Counted from the first letter of the stretch, positions 16,026 through 24,929 are shown. The stretch: DNA of 33,662 nucleotides from Rhizobiaceae bacterium (GCA_020628775.1 JAHDEP010000005.1:1-33662), one strand, 5' to 3'. Notes: generated by a model from the sequence alone, not told the origin. Numbers and translations are program-made.

Positions 16026-17064
16026 ACGACGTGAACGCCAGCCACTATTATTGATATTGGCAACGCCGCTAATTGCGGTCATTGCTGCGCTTGCATTATC
16101 CGGTGTGTTGATAGCGCTTGCCGGCGCGCCGGTTTTTGAAGCCTATTGGAACATTGTCAAAGGCGCATTCGGCTCGCGGCTTTCAACGACAGAAACACTT
16201 ACCAGAGCCATTCCATTAATGCTTACGGGCCTTGCAGCTGCCATCGCATTTCGTGCAAAATTATGGAATATCGGCGCCGAAGGTCAGCTTTATATTGGCG
16301 CGATAACAGTATGCGCGATTAGCTCACAATTTTTATCGGGTTTGCCGTCATTCATTCAAATCCCGATTTTGCTTATTTGTGGCGCAATTGCAGGCATGAT
16401 TTTATTGCTCATTCCACTTTGGCTTAGACTAAGATTTTCCGTCGATGAAGTTGTAACAACATTGCTATTAAATTTTGTTGCGATCTTATTTGTCTCGATG
16501 CTGATTGATACTGTTTTAAAAGATCCGCTTGCATTTGGTTGGCCGCAATCTTTGCCCGTTGCTGATGAAGCTATGTTGCCGCGCGTTCTTACAAGATCAC
16601 GTTTGCATATTGGATTGTTCATCGCGATGGCGTTGGCAATCATCATCTACCTTATACAAACGCGAACGGTCTTTGGTCTGCAATCGCGTGCCGCTGGGTT
16701 AAACCCCGAAGCTGCGGTTTTTGCAGGCGTTCCCTTAGCTCGCACATTGGTTTTAGTGGCGATGATATCTGGCGGGTTTGCCGGGCTTGCGGGCGCTGTT
16801 GAAGTGATGGGTGTGCAAGGCTATGTGACGACTGAGCTGTCCCCTGGATTTGGCTATTCAGGCATTGTTGTTGCGATGCTTGCAAATCTAAATCCGATCG
16901 GGGTGATATTAGCGGCGCTCTTTATTGCAGCAATGTTTGTTGGTGCGGATGGCATGAGCCGGGTGATGGAAATCCCCACTTATATCGCAGATGTAACCGT
17001 TGCGCTCTCGTTGCTATCAATGTTGGTCGCGATATTTTTCACCCAGTATAGGATACGCAGATGA
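16015..17064 (+). CDS. ABC transporter permease, BMP/nucleoside class, subunit 1
   Basis: A 349-residue polytopic permease of the branched-chain/ribose-type fold (BPD_transp_2) as in NupP/YufP. I selected MRFERRERQPLL at 16015 because AGGAGG lies 6 bp upstream; earlier ATGs in frame lie deeper inside the ATPase gene. Family features include AAIAFRAKLWNIGAEGQLYIG and the GGFAGLAGAVEVMG segment. Its stop overlaps the next start (ATGA), forming a heterodimeric pore. Confidence 0.92.
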   Translation: MRFERRERQPLLLILATPLIAVIAALALSGVLIALAGAPVFEAYWNIVKGAFGSRLSTTETLTRAIPLMLTGLAAAIAFRAKLWNIGAEGQLYIGAITVCAISSQFLSGLPSFIQIPILLICGAIAGMILLLIPLWLRLRFSVDEVVTTLLLNFVAILFVSMLIDTVLKDPLAFGWPQSLPVADEAMLPRVLTRSRLHIGLFIAMALAIIIYLIQTRTVFGLQSRAAGLNPEAAVFAGVPLARTLVLVAMISGGFAGLAGAVEVMGVQGYVTTELSPGFGYSGIVVAMLANLNPIGVILAALFIAAMFVGADGMSRVMEIPTYIADVTVALSLLSMLVAIFFTQYRIRR

Positions 17065-18005
17065 ATGAGATAATCGACATACTTTCATCAGCGGGACTTT
17101 GGGCCGCTGTATTGCGGATTGCGACACCGCTTATCTTTGGAACGCTAGGTGCGCTTTTATGCGAACGAGCGGGGGTTTTAAATCTGGGTATTGAAGGCAT
17201 CATGACGTTTGGCGCGATGATCGGATGGCTTGCGGTATTTAATGGCGCTGATTTATGGACCGGCATTTTAATCGCAGCGATTTCAGGCGGGGTATTTGGT
17301 TTATTACATGCGCTTTTTACGGTCACACTTGGGTTATCTCAGCATGTGAGTGGTTTGGGTGTGACGCTGTTTGCATCGAGTTTTTCTTATTACATTTTCC
17401 GCTTACTAGTCCCTGTTGCAGGCACACCGCCGACAATTGAAGCTTTTCAGCCGATCGATGTTCCAGGCCTATCATCCTTACCGTTTTTTGGACCTGCATT
17501 TTTCACCCAAACTCCACCAACATACCTAGCTATCGTGCTGGCGTTTATTTTAGCTTACATCATTTTTAAAACCCCAATGGGTCTTGCCATTCGCATGACA
17601 GGCGAAAACCCCCATGCAGCTGAAGCGCAAGGGATTAACCCGATTGTCATTCGTTATGGCTGTGTGATTTTTGGCAGTGCGTTAATGGCAATTGGCGGTG
17701 CGTTTTTAACACTGTCTGCGTTTAATAGTTTCTTTCCAACCATGGTTCAGGGCAGAGGGTGGATCTGCATCGCGCTTGTGGTTTTTGCATCATGGCGACC
17801 TTCTCATGCGCTGTTAGGTGCATTGCTATTTGCGTTTTTTGATGGGTTTCAATTCCGCTTGCAGACGGTGTTAAGTGGTGTTGTGCCTTATCAAGTGTTC
17901 TTGATGATACCTTATATATTGTCGATCACGGCGCTGGCTGTGATGGCGCGTCGCGCACGTGTGCCGCAAGCCCTTATGCAGCCCTTTAGACGTGGTGAAC
18001 GATAA
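17061..18005 (+). CDS. ABC transporter permease, BMP/nucleoside class, subunit 2
   Basis: A 314-residue partner permease (NupQ/YufQ class). LLCERAGVLNLGIEGIMTFGAM is split across the first helices, and GLAIRMTGENPHAAEAQGI and IGGAFLTLSAFNSF are typical. It is coupled to subunit 1 by ATGA. The CodA-like gene starts 32 bp downstream with its own ribosome site, linking uptake to deamination. Confidence 0.93.
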   Translation: MNEIIDILSSAGLWAAVLRIATPLIFGTLGALLCERAGVLNLGIEGIMTFGAMIGWLAVFNGADLWTGILIAAISGGVFGLLHALFTVTLGLSQHVSGLGVTLFASSFSYYIFRLLVPVAGTPPTIEAFQPIDVPGLSSLPFFGPAFFTQTPPTYLAIVLAFILAYIIFKTPMGLAIRMTGENPHAAEAQGINPIVIRYGCVIFGSALMAIGGAFLTLSAFNSFFPTMVQGRGWICIALVVFASWRPSHALLGALLFAFFDGFQFRLQTVLSGVVPYQVFLMIPYILSITALAVMARRARVPQALMQPFRRGER

Positions 18006-18037
18006 AGGCTCACTGATTTAATGAACTGGAGACAGAT

Positions 18038-19330
18038 ATGTTCGATCTTATAATCCGCAACGCCAATTTGACGACTGGGCAAACCGGTTTTGATGTGGGG
18101 ATATCAGATGGAAAAATTGCTGCCATTGAAAAGACGCTTGATGGCGATTGTGGCGAAGAGATCGATGCGACCGGACGTTTGTTAAGTCCAGCTTTTTGTG
18201 ATCCGCATTTTCATATGGATGCAACATTATCGCTTGGAAAACCGCGAATGAATGTGTCTGGTACTTTGCTTGAAGGGATAGCGCTCTGGGGCGAGTTACG
18301 ACCTATTGTAACAAAAGAGGAGCTTGTCGATCGCGCCTTGCGATATTGCGATCTTGCGGTGAGCCAAGGTCTCCTTTTCATTCGAAGCCATGTAGATACT
18401 TCCGACCCCAAGCTCGTGACCGCTGAAGCGATGCTTGAAGTGCGGGAGAAAGTTGCACCTTATATCGATCTGCAATTGGTTGCGTTTCCACAGGATGGAT
18501 ATTATCGCGCATCTGAAGGTGTGTTTGCGCTTAATCGCGCGCTTGATATGGGCATTGAAATTGTGGGTGGAATACCGCATTTCGAACGTACGATGGATGA
18601 AGGTCGTCAATCGGTCGAGGCGCTTTGCCGAATTGCTGCTGATCGTGGATTAGCAGTTGATATGCATTGTGACGAAACGGATGATCCGATGTCGCGCCAT
18701 ATTGAAACGCTTGCGGCTGAAACCATTAGATTTGGGCTTGAAGGCAGAGTTGCTGGTTCGCATTTAACGTCGATGCATTCCATGGACAACTACTATGTGT
18801 CCAAGCTTATTCCGCTTATGGCAGAAGCTGAAATTAACGTAATACCAAATCCGTTGATCAACATCATGCTTCAGGGTCGACATGATACCTTTCCCAAACG
18901 CCGTGGTTTAACGCGTGTGCGGGAATTAATGGAAGCTGGTTTAAATGTGTCTTTGGGTCAGGATTGCACGATGGATCCCTGGTATTCGATGGGATCGGCG
19001 GATATGCTTGAAGTTGCACATATGGGAATTCATGTTGCTCAAATGGGTGGCATCGAAGATAAAAAACAGATCTTCAATGCGATAACCACCAATTCTGCAA
19101 AAACCATGGGGCTTGAAAATTATGGCCTAGAAGTTGGATGCAATGCCGATTTGGTTATCTTGCAAGCCAATGATGTAGTTGAAGCGCTGCGGTTAAAACC
19201 TACGCGATTATATGTACTAAAGGGGGGCAAAGTGGTTAGCCAAACACCGGCGAGAATTAGTCAATTATCACTAGATGGACGCCCCGGGGTGATAGATATG
19301 GGCCGCGATTATGTGCCGGGGAGCCACTAG
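18038..19330 (+). CDS. Cytosine deaminase-like amidohydrolase (CodA family, altered active site)
   Basis: A 430-residue amidohydrolase aligning along its length with E. coli CodA. Metal ligands are in place: H57 and H59 (HFHMD), H210, catalytic E213 (HCDET), H242 (GSHLTSMHS) and D309. Q152 in FPQDG matches the substrate-binding Gln of CodA. The CodA block GHDDVFDPW reads GQDCTMDPW here: the residues either side of the metal Asp are changed (H to Q, D to C). These contact or shape the pyrimidine pocket, so the substrate may be another ring amine (or imine) rather than cytosine. It ends the BMP-transporter operon; GGAG precedes the ATG. It converges on the RpiR gene with a 1-bp gap. Confidence 0.85.
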   Translation: MFDLIIRNANLTTGQTGFDVGISDGKIAAIEKTLDGDCGEEIDATGRLLSPAFCDPHFHMDATLSLGKPRMNVSGTLLEGIALWGELRPIVTKEELVDRALRYCDLAVSQGLLFIRSHVDTSDPKLVTAEAMLEVREKVAPYIDLQLVAFPQDGYYRASEGVFALNRALDMGIEIVGGIPHFERTMDEGRQSVEALCRIAADRGLAVDMHCDETDDPMSRHIETLAAETIRFGLEGRVAGSHLTSMHSMDNYYVSKLIPLMAEAEINVIPNPLINIMLQGRHDTFPKRRGLTRVRELMEAGLNVSLGQDCTMDPWYSMGSADMLEVAHMGIHVAQMGGIEDKKQIFNAITTNSAKTMGLENYGLEVGCNADLVILQANDVVEALRLKPTRLYVLKGGKVVSQTPARISQLSLDGRPGVIDMGRDYVPGSH

Positions 19331-19331
19331 T

Positions 19332-20192
19332 TTAAAACTCTTCCAGCTTTTGATTTGCTTCTTCCATCTTTGCAATGGCGATATCGGCGTTTTCACCCGA
19401 TAACGAAACCATCATACTGATCATGGTTTCAAATAGCGCTATCACCGATGCATAAGATGAGAAGAAATTTGAGCTCTCAGAGCGGACAATAAAGTGCTCA
19501 TCTGCATAAGCCAGTCCCGGGAACTTATGGCTGTCCGTAATAACGATGACTTTTGCTTTTTTATCAGTTGCAAGTTTAGTGGCCAAAATCGAACGTTTTG
19601 CAAAAGGCGCCATGGATAAAACAACCACAACATCATCTTCGCTCAAATTGGCAAGAGTTGATGCGAGCGTTGTGCCATTGCGACCAGTGACATTCCAGTT
19701 TTGCAAAAACCAACCCGCCATATAAGCAAATTGATCAAGTAGCCCTGCTGATCCGAGCGAACCGATCAGGTGCACTTTGTGCGCACCGAGCAAGGCTTTT
19801 GATACCTTTTCCAAACGGGCTCCATCAAGATCAGAAAAGACCGCATTGATATTGGAACGAATGATTTCACCTTGCTCGGTGATGATATCAAATGTTGGAT
19901 TTTTATGCGCTGCACGCAATCGTTTTGCACGATCGGAAATGGGTTCGAATTTATCGCTGACCGCTTTGCGGCTGTCTTCGCGTAGTTCTTCATAGCTTTC
20001 ATAGCCGAGTGCCTTTGCAAGTCGGGAAAACGAAGCAGGTGAAATGCCAGCGTTTGAGGCTATTGAGCGTAAGCTACGCGATGCAACATCGAGAGGATTG
20101 GCAATGATAAAATCAGCGGCCACTTGCAGCGTTCCGCTTAGCTGCGAGTATCGCTCTGATATTTTATCCTGAAAGCTATCGTCTTTGGACAA
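19332..20192 (-). CDS. RpiR/MurR-family transcriptional regulator with SIS domain
   Basis: A 286-residue regulator. The N-terminal HTH_6 domain (about residues 1-80) includes SLRSIASNAGISPASFSRLAKALG, and the SIS domain (about 115-260) includes VHLIGSLGSAGLL and VIVITDS. I place the start at TTG 20192 because GGAGGGG lies about 5 bp upstream and the length then fits the family; the frame is open for 38 more codons without a comparable site. SIS domains usually sense phosphosugars, though many alphaproteobacterial RpiR proteins control nucleoside or amine catabolism. Its position, tail-to-tail with the CodA-like gene, suggests control of that operon, by inference. Confidence 0.9.
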   Translation of the reverse strand: MSKDDSFQDKISERYSQLSGTLQVAADFIIANPLDVASRSLRSIASNAGISPASFSRLAKALGYESYEELREDSRKAVSDKFEPISDRAKRLRAAHKNPTFDIITEQGEIIRSNINAVFSDLDGARLEKVSKALLGAHKVHLIGSLGSAGLLDQFAYMAGWFLQNWNVTGRNGTTLASTLANLSEDDVVVVLSMAPFAKRSILATKLATDKKAKVIVITDSHKFPGLAYADEHFIVRSESSNFFSSYASVIALFETMISMMVSLSGENADIAIAKMEEANQKLEEF

Positions 20193-20440
20193 CTTATCCC
20201 CTCCGCTGTAATCGACCTTTTTGTAACAGAAGTCACATGTTGTTTTATATACGCTTTGTGAAAAATAAGCTGCAAATCCTTTTTTTAAAAAGCTAAAGCC
20301 ACGCATTTTTTTGTTCTGTTGCTCTGAAATTACCTAGTTTTGAGGAAAAGAGTAAAATGTTGCTCCAAAAGGCCCACCCTTTCCAAGAAGGGAAAACGTG
20401 AATAAAGTGATGTGAGTTCAATTTTGCGAAAGGCAATGCA

Positions 20441-20848
20441 ATGAAAATAACGCATCTCACAACAGTGTTGTTTATCGCAACTTCATTTTTATCAACTGCA
20501 AATGCTCAGTCCAAATTTGAACCTGCTTTATGTGAAGCTGCTAAAACCAATCGAACCATTGAACTGGTTTACGATCAGGATGCTAGTAAAGGTTGCTTGC
20601 CACGCCTTATTGATGTGCATCAGGTTGCTATCGGAAATAACGGAAAATTATATATGCATGGTTGGCAGCATCGCGGGTGTACCAAAGGGCGTGATTATGC
20701 TTCGAAACGTATTTTCAGATTTGATAAGATAAAGTCCGTTGACTTGATCGATGGAACCTTTAGCGAAAAATCTCAATCGGTAAAAGACGCAGGCTGGAAT
20801 GGCTGCATCGGTTCAAACTGCTTCATCAAAGAAAACATCTGCGAGTAG
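20441..20848 (+). CDS. Small secreted cysteine-rich protein, WYL-like fold suspected
   Basis: A 135-residue protein with a clear Sec signal peptide (residues 1-22, ending STANAQ) and six cysteines at 31, 52, 80, 122, 127 and 134. That number would allow three disulfides in the periplasm. Residues 38-105 (RTIELVYDQD ... GKLYMHGWQHRG ... KRIFRFDKIKSV) follow the layout of a WYL ligand-binding domain, which is normally cytosolic and attached to an HTH. Here it is exported and free-standing. GAAAGG precedes the ATG. The next gene on the right is convergent after 24 bp. Function unknown; the WYL resemblance is by pattern only. Confidence 0.75.
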   Translation: MKITHLTTVLFIATSFLSTANAQSKFEPALCEAAKTNRTIELVYDQDASKGCLPRLIDVHQVAIGNNGKLYMHGWQHRGCTKGRDYASKRIFRFDKIKSVDLIDGTFSEKSQSVKDAGWNGCIGSNCFIKENICE

Positions 20849-20872
20849 TGTGTGAATTTAGAGCCAGAGATC

Positions 20873-21274
20873 TTATTCGCAAATCTCGACAATCGTTGTT
20901 GCTTTTAGACGGTCCAGCAGACTTTCTTCGATGTCTGACATAATATCTGCAACACGGTTGTGAAGTGCGCGTTCAAGGGAACAATTGTGAGATTTAACTT
21001 CATCTGAGGATGATATTAAGCTTTCATCCAGCGCGAGATAAACATCCGCTAACGTAATTTTATCCGGTGATCGTGCTAATCGCCAACCTCCTGCATGCCC
21101 TTTTTCAGAAACTAGCAAACCCGCTAGTCGAAGGTGGCCCAAAACACGTCGAACCACAACAGGATTAGTGCCTGCATGTTCGGCAATATCTGCGGACGTG
21201 CGTATTTTATCAGGAGCATTGGCCATGTGAGCAAGCGTGTGAAGCGCAAGTGAAAGGCGGCTGTTTTTCTTCAA
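20873..21274 (-). CDS. Rrf2-family transcriptional regulator
   Basis: A 133-residue winged-helix protein of the Rrf2 family: KKNSRLSLALHTLAHMA, then TSADIAEHAGTNPVVVRRVLGHLRLAGLLVSEKGHAGGWRLAR. The family usually begins right before the SRLS motif, so I place the start at TTG 21274 with GGGA about 8 bp upstream. An ATG at 21325 in the same frame is the alternative (150 aa). Only one Cys lies in the region where IscR/NsrR carry three Fe-S ligands, plus one near the C-terminus, so an Fe-S cluster of that type is unlikely. It is divergent from the CobW GTPase, and a perfect palindrome lies between them. Confidence 0.88.
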   Translation of the reverse strand: MKKNSRLSLALHTLAHMANAPDKIRTSADIAEHAGTNPVVVRRVLGHLRLAGLLVSEKGHAGGWRLARSPDKITLADVYLALDESLISSSDEVKSHNCSLERALHNRVADIMSDIEESLLDRLKATTIVEICE

Positions 21275-21332
21275 TATTATGTCCCATTTGAAAAAATCAT
21301 CTTCATGTAACAAATGCAGTTGCATTTATCTA

Positions 21333-21349
21333 GTAACTATCATAGTTAC
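21333..21349. promoter_or_regulatory. Perfect 17-bp palindrome, likely Rrf2 operator
   Basis: GTAACTAT, C, ATAGTTAC: perfect 8-bp arms around one base, in the divergent promoter between the Rrf2 and CobW genes. The placement fits autoregulation plus control of the GTPase operon. Confidence 0.65.
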
Positions 21350-21357
21350 GTAATAAC
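21345..21357. promoter_or_regulatory. Zur-like element overlapping the Rrf2 palindrome
   Basis: GTTACGTAATAAC keeps the outer GTTA/TAAC arms of the alphaproteobacterial zinc-uptake-regulator box (general form GTTATANTATAAC) with several inner mismatches. COG0523 genes paired with DUF1826 are often in zinc-starvation regulons, which is why it is listed. Confidence 0.35.
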
Positions 21358-21383
21358 ATAACAATAACTTTTGGAGATGACCC

Positions 21384-22595
21384 ATGTCAGATACACGACT
21401 ACCCGTTACTGTGCTCTCAGGATTTTTAGGAGCTGGTAAAACGACATTGCTCAACCGTGTTCTGAACAATCGTGACGGTCGTCGTGTTGCTGTGATTGTC
21501 AACGATATGTCCGAAGTAAACATCGATGCTGATCTCGTGCGTGCAGATACCGAATTAAGCAGAACAGATGAAACGCTGGTTGAAATGTCAAATGGATGCA
21601 TTTGCTGCACGCTGCGAGATGATCTTTTAGATGAGGTTCGTAAATTAGCGGGTGAAGGGCGATTTGATTATTTGCTTATTGAATCAACCGGCATTTCAGA
21701 ACCATTACCGGTCGCCGCGACGTTTGAATTTCGAGATGAAAATGGGAAAAGTCTTTCAGATGTATCGCGCCTTGATACGATGGTGACAGTTGTTGATGCG
21801 GTTAATCTTTTGAAGGATTATTCTTCACATGATTTCCTTAAAGATCATGGACAATCTCTTGGGGAAGAAGATGAGCGCACATTGGTTCATTTGTTAACTG
21901 ACCAGATTGAATTTGCAGATATCGTTGTCCTAAATAAAGTCAGCGATGCTGGGCCTGATCTTGCTGATGCAGCACGAAAAATCATCCGAAGCCTTAATGC
22001 AGATGCTAAGATTATTGAAACAGATCATTCAAATATTGATGCGGATACAATTTTGGATACGGATCTGTTTGACTTTGAAAAAGCGCATGAGCACCCGATG
22101 TGGGCGAAAGAGCTTTATGGGTTTGCAGACCATGTGCCCGAAACAGTAGAATATGGCGTTAGCTCTTATGTTTATAGAGCCAGACAACCATTTATCCCAG
22201 AAGCGATCGCCCAGCTTTTAAATGGACCTTTGCCAGGTGTTATTCGTGCTAAAGGGCATTTTTGGATTGCATCTCGACATGAATGGGTCGCTGAATTTTC
22301 GCTGGCAGGTGCGCTGTCCTCTGTCTCACCTTTGGGCCAATGGTGGGCAACTGTTCCAGAAGCCAATCGACCCACTCATGAAACAGCAAAAGCTTATATG
22401 CGTGCTCATTGGCAGGAACCTTGGGGTGATCGTCGCCAAGAGATTGTCTTCATCGGAGCTGGCATAGATTGGGCGGCTTTGAAGGGGCGTTTGGATGCAT
22501 GTCTTGTGCCTGAAGATCAAGCTACCAGACTAGAAGATTTGCAAAATTATCCTGACCCGTTTCCATCTTGGCGTCGTGCGGATCAAGCCGCATGA
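21384..22595 (+). CDS. COG0523/CobW-family GTPase, zinc metallochaperone (ZigA/YciC-like)
   Basis: A 403-residue G3E GTPase. Walker [13 protein letters not shown] is at 13-24, and the metal-binding CICC motif is at 72-75 in [12 protein letters not shown]. Switch region ESTGISEP and the base-recognition site LNKVSD follow; a CobW C-terminal domain covers about residues 260-380. Family members bind zinc and deliver it to client enzymes under zinc limitation. The stop overlaps the DUF1826 start (ATGA). The divergent Rrf2 gene and Zur-like element suggest stress-controlled expression. Its metal-dependent amidohydrolase neighbours could be clients, but that is speculation. Confidence 0.9.
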   Translation: MSDTRLPVTVLSGFLGAGKTTLLNRVLNNRDGRRVAVIVNDMSEVNIDADLVRADTELSRTDETLVEMSNGCICCTLRDDLLDEVRKLAGEGRFDYLLIESTGISEPLPVAATFEFRDENGKSLSDVSRLDTMVTVVDAVNLLKDYSSHDFLKDHGQSLGEEDERTLVHLLTDQIEFADIVVLNKVSDAGPDLADAARKIIRSLNADAKIIETDHSNIDADTILDTDLFDFEKAHEHPMWAKELYGFADHVPETVEYGVSSYVYRARQPFIPEAIAQLLNGPLPGVIRAKGHFWIASRHEWVAEFSLAGALSSVSPLGQWWATVPEANRPTHETAKAYMRAHWQEPWGDRRQEIVFIGAGIDWAALKGRLDACLVPEDQATRLEDLQNYPDPFPSWRRADQAA

Positions 22596-23227
22596 CGTTT
22601 ATCTGTGAAGAAGTGATTGATGACGCCAAAGGCGTTGTTATCGCCAAGGAACCTCAGGACTTAATTAATATCCGAGATCCGCATTGTGCTGCGGTTTTAT
22701 GGAAGCGAAAACTTCAAACAGATTTCCAAAATTGGATAGATGAACTTGAAGCTGAAAAATTGCCTGATGGGCGGCTTATACTTCCAACTCACAAAATCGA
22801 TGAAGCCGTTGGACAATTGTGTGACATTGCGGGGATGGGAGACAATCCAAACCGTGAATTGTTGATCAATGATATCGCGTCCTTAAGCCAGCTTTTTGCG
22901 GCCGTCATGGAAGTTCGATATTTGCGCTTACGGCTTGAAAAGGTGAATGATAATGCATGCCGCAAATTTCACCGAGACGCGGTTTCTGCAAGACTTGTAT
23001 GTACATACCGAGGCCCTGGAACCGAATATGGAACATCCATAGACGGTGAAGAACCGGCCACGATATTCCAAGTATCAACCGGTGCGCCAATCATCTTGCG
23101 TGGTTCGGCATGGGCCGAGCATCCAAATTCAAACTTAGTTCATCGCTCACCCCCAATTGAGGGCACTGGCAAAACGCGTCTCGTTCTCGTACTCGATCCA
23201 ATTGCTGATCCGGAGAGCGAAACTTAG
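22592..23227 (+). CDS. DUF1826 domain-containing protein
   Basis: A 211-residue protein starting [10 protein letters not shown] at the ATG that overlaps the GTPase stop as ATGA; a TTG at 22568 in the same frame is unlikely. It matches the DUF1826 layout: an N-terminal helical half, then [34 protein letters not shown] and a C-terminal [21 protein letters not shown]. The spaced HxD...H arrangement (KFHRD ... LVHRSP) recalls a cupin-type or 2OG-like metal site. Function is not established; the family is commonly found next to COG0523 GTPases. Confidence 0.85.
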   Translation: MTFICEEVIDDAKGVVIAKEPQDLINIRDPHCAAVLWKRKLQTDFQNWIDELEAEKLPDGRLILPTHKIDEAVGQLCDIAGMGDNPNRELLINDIASLSQLFAAVMEVRYLRLRLEKVNDNACRKFHRDAVSARLVCTYRGPGTEYGTSIDGEEPATIFQVSTGAPIILRGSAWAEHPNSNLVHRSPPIEGTGKTRLVLVLDPIADPESET

Positions 23228-23280
23228 TTAATTTCAAAATACAAAATTGCAATTCTAATTATAACTGCAAGGAAATTCAC

Positions 23281-23425
23281 ATGTTCAGTTTAAAACGCTT
23301 TACAACGGCGCTTTTTTTTGACGTTTGCTTTTGCCTCTGTTGCACGGGCGCAGCACGGTAATTTATCAATAGCTATCGCTTTCGGCCCGAATGCAGATGC
23401 GCCTGAACCAATCAACCGTCAGTAA
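23281..23425 (+). pseudogene. Small signal-peptide gene broken at a T8 run
   Basis: The ATG at 23281 has a good ribosome site (AAGGA 8-10 bp upstream) and begins MFSLKRFTTALF. At the eight-T run 23312-23319 the frame then leads to a Cys-rich stretch and an early stop. If the run were seven T, the reading would continue LTFAFASVARAQ, a complete Sec signal peptide, then a 23-residue mature part ending PINRQ and TAA at 23423-23425. So the gene is frameshifted, phase-variable, or a decayed remnant of a longer secreted (perhaps ABC binding) protein. The 3' end overlaps the convergent matB stop. Confidence 0.55.
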
Positions 23426-24929
23426 AGAGATCTTTATACTCAGCTCGAAGGGCGTTTTTCTGAACTTTACCCATCGTGTTGCGCGGTAATTCTTTGACGA
23501 TAATCAGTTTATTTGGTTGTTTAAAACGAGCCAGTGATTTCGCGACATTCGTCGCAACACTTGTTAAATCTATGTTTGTGTTGGGCTTTGGAACTAAGAT
23601 GCCCACAACGGTCTCTCCAAAATCTGGATGCGGGACCCCAATCACCGCGCTTTCCAACACATTTTCTTCCTGATCCAATAATAACTCGATCTCTTTTGGA
23701 TAGATGTTATAGCCACCTGAGATAATCAGATCTTTGTTGCGTCCAACAATGTGTAGATATCCATCATCGTCGTATTTGCCTAGATCGCCGGTAATAAAGA
23801 AACCATCTTCGCGCAATTCCTCCGCGGTCTTTTCAGGCATTTGCCAATAGCCTTTAAAAACATTTGGCCCGCGTACTTCTATTTGACCAATTTCGCCTTT
23901 TGGTAATTCAGTGCCCGTTTCGCTGTTGGTAATTTTAACATCGGTTCCATCAAGTGCAAAACCAACTGTGCCCGCACGTCGTTCACCATCATATGGGTTT
24001 GAGGTGTTCATATTGGTTTCGGTCATGCCATAACGTTCAAGAATGCGATGACCTGTTCTGGCCTCAAACTCGATGTGTGTTTCTGCCAGCAATGGCGCAC
24101 TTCCTGAAATAAACAAACGCATGTGTTGCGCGAGTTCGGAAGTGAACCGATTGTCACTTAACAGTCGGGTATAAAATGTAGGCACTCCCATCATCGTTGT
24201 TGCCTCTGGTAGCAATGCGATGATGTCGTCGAGATTATATTTTGGCAGGAAGATCATTTTGTTGCCGGCTAAAAGCGAGATATTCGTTGCAACAAAAAGC
24301 CCGTGCGTGTGAAATATCGGAAGCGCATGTAAAAGAGCGTCATCGGATGTGAATTTCCACGCTTTGACCAAGGTTCTTGCATTGGATAGCAGATTTTCCT
24401 GGGTGAGCATGGCGCCCTTTGAACGGCCTGTTGTGCCGGAGGTATATAAAATTGCGGCGAGGTCATCGCCGCTACGGTCAATAGTTGCGAAGCTGGTTGG
24501 TGCCGATGTTGCTTTTGTCGGAAGTGATCCAGTGCCATCAGAGTTTAAGGTCTCAACAGCCGCATTGAGCGATTCTACAATTGGCGCGAGATCGGTAAGT
24601 TTATTGTCATCGCAAATCACCAAGCTCGCGCCGCTGTTTTCGATAAAATATTCAATCTCGTTTGCGGTGTAGCCAGTATTTAGCGGCAGAAAAATAACCC
24701 CGCTTTGTGCGCAAGCGGCATAGATCGCCAAACATTGCGGGGATTTTTCAACCTGAACGGCTAACCGGTCTCCTGCATTAATACCTAGGTCTTTAAACGA
24801 GTTGGCAAACTGAGCGCTCATTTTCAAAAAGGTATCATGTGAGATAGTTTGCCCATCGGCTAATTGCAGGAATACCGTGTCTTGCCCCAAATGCTTTCCG
24901 AAAAGCTCATCGTAAAGAGGGTTTGCCAT
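23412..24929 (-). CDS. matB: Malonyl-CoA synthetase
   Basis: A 505-residue acyl-CoA ligase matching the MatB family of alphaproteobacteria closely. The AMP-binding loop YTSGTTGRSKG is at 162-172, ERYGMTETNMNTSNPYDGER is the MatB-specific region for malonate recognition, and NTMGKVQKN carries the catalytic C-terminal Lys. It makes malonyl-CoA from malonate, CoA and ATP in the cytosol. AGGAG precedes the ATG. It is the last gene of a minus-strand set with an aminotransferase and a GcvT-type oxidoreductase, suggesting that malonate arises downstream, for example via malonate semialdehyde from a beta-amino acid (inference). Confidence 0.92.
   Translation of the reverse strand: MANPLYDELFGKHLGQDTVFLQLADGQTISHDTFLKMSAQFANSFKDLGINAGDRLAVQVEKSPQCLAIYAACAQSGVIFLPLNTGYTANEIEYFIENSGASLVICDDNKLTDLAPIVESLNAAVETLNSDGTGSLPTKATSAPTSFATIDRSGDDLAAILYTSGTTGRSKGAMLTQENLLSNARTLVKAWKFTSDDALLHALPIFHTHGLFVATNISLLAGNKMIFLPKYNLDDIIALLPEATTMMGVPTFYTRLLSDNRFTSELAQHMRLFISGSAPLLAETHIEFEARTGHRILERYGMTETNMNTSNPYDGERRAGTVGFALDGTDVKITNSETGTELPKGEIGQIEVRGPNVFKGYWQMPEKTAEELREDGFFITGDLGKYDDDGYLHIVGRNKDLIISGGYNIYPKEIELLLDQEENVLESAVIGVPHPDFGETVVGILVPKPNTNIDLTSVATNVAKSLARFKQPNKLIIVKELPRNTMGKVQKNALRAEYKDLFTDG

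Noticed and set aside
20383-20398. CCCTT...AAGGG hairpin upstream of the small secreted gene
   Set aside because: Five-base-pair stem with no T-tract; not enough for a terminator or riboswitch call.
24349-24672. 107-aa plus-strand ORF opposite matB
   Set aside because: Antisense to a conserved part of matB, no ribosome site or recognised domain.
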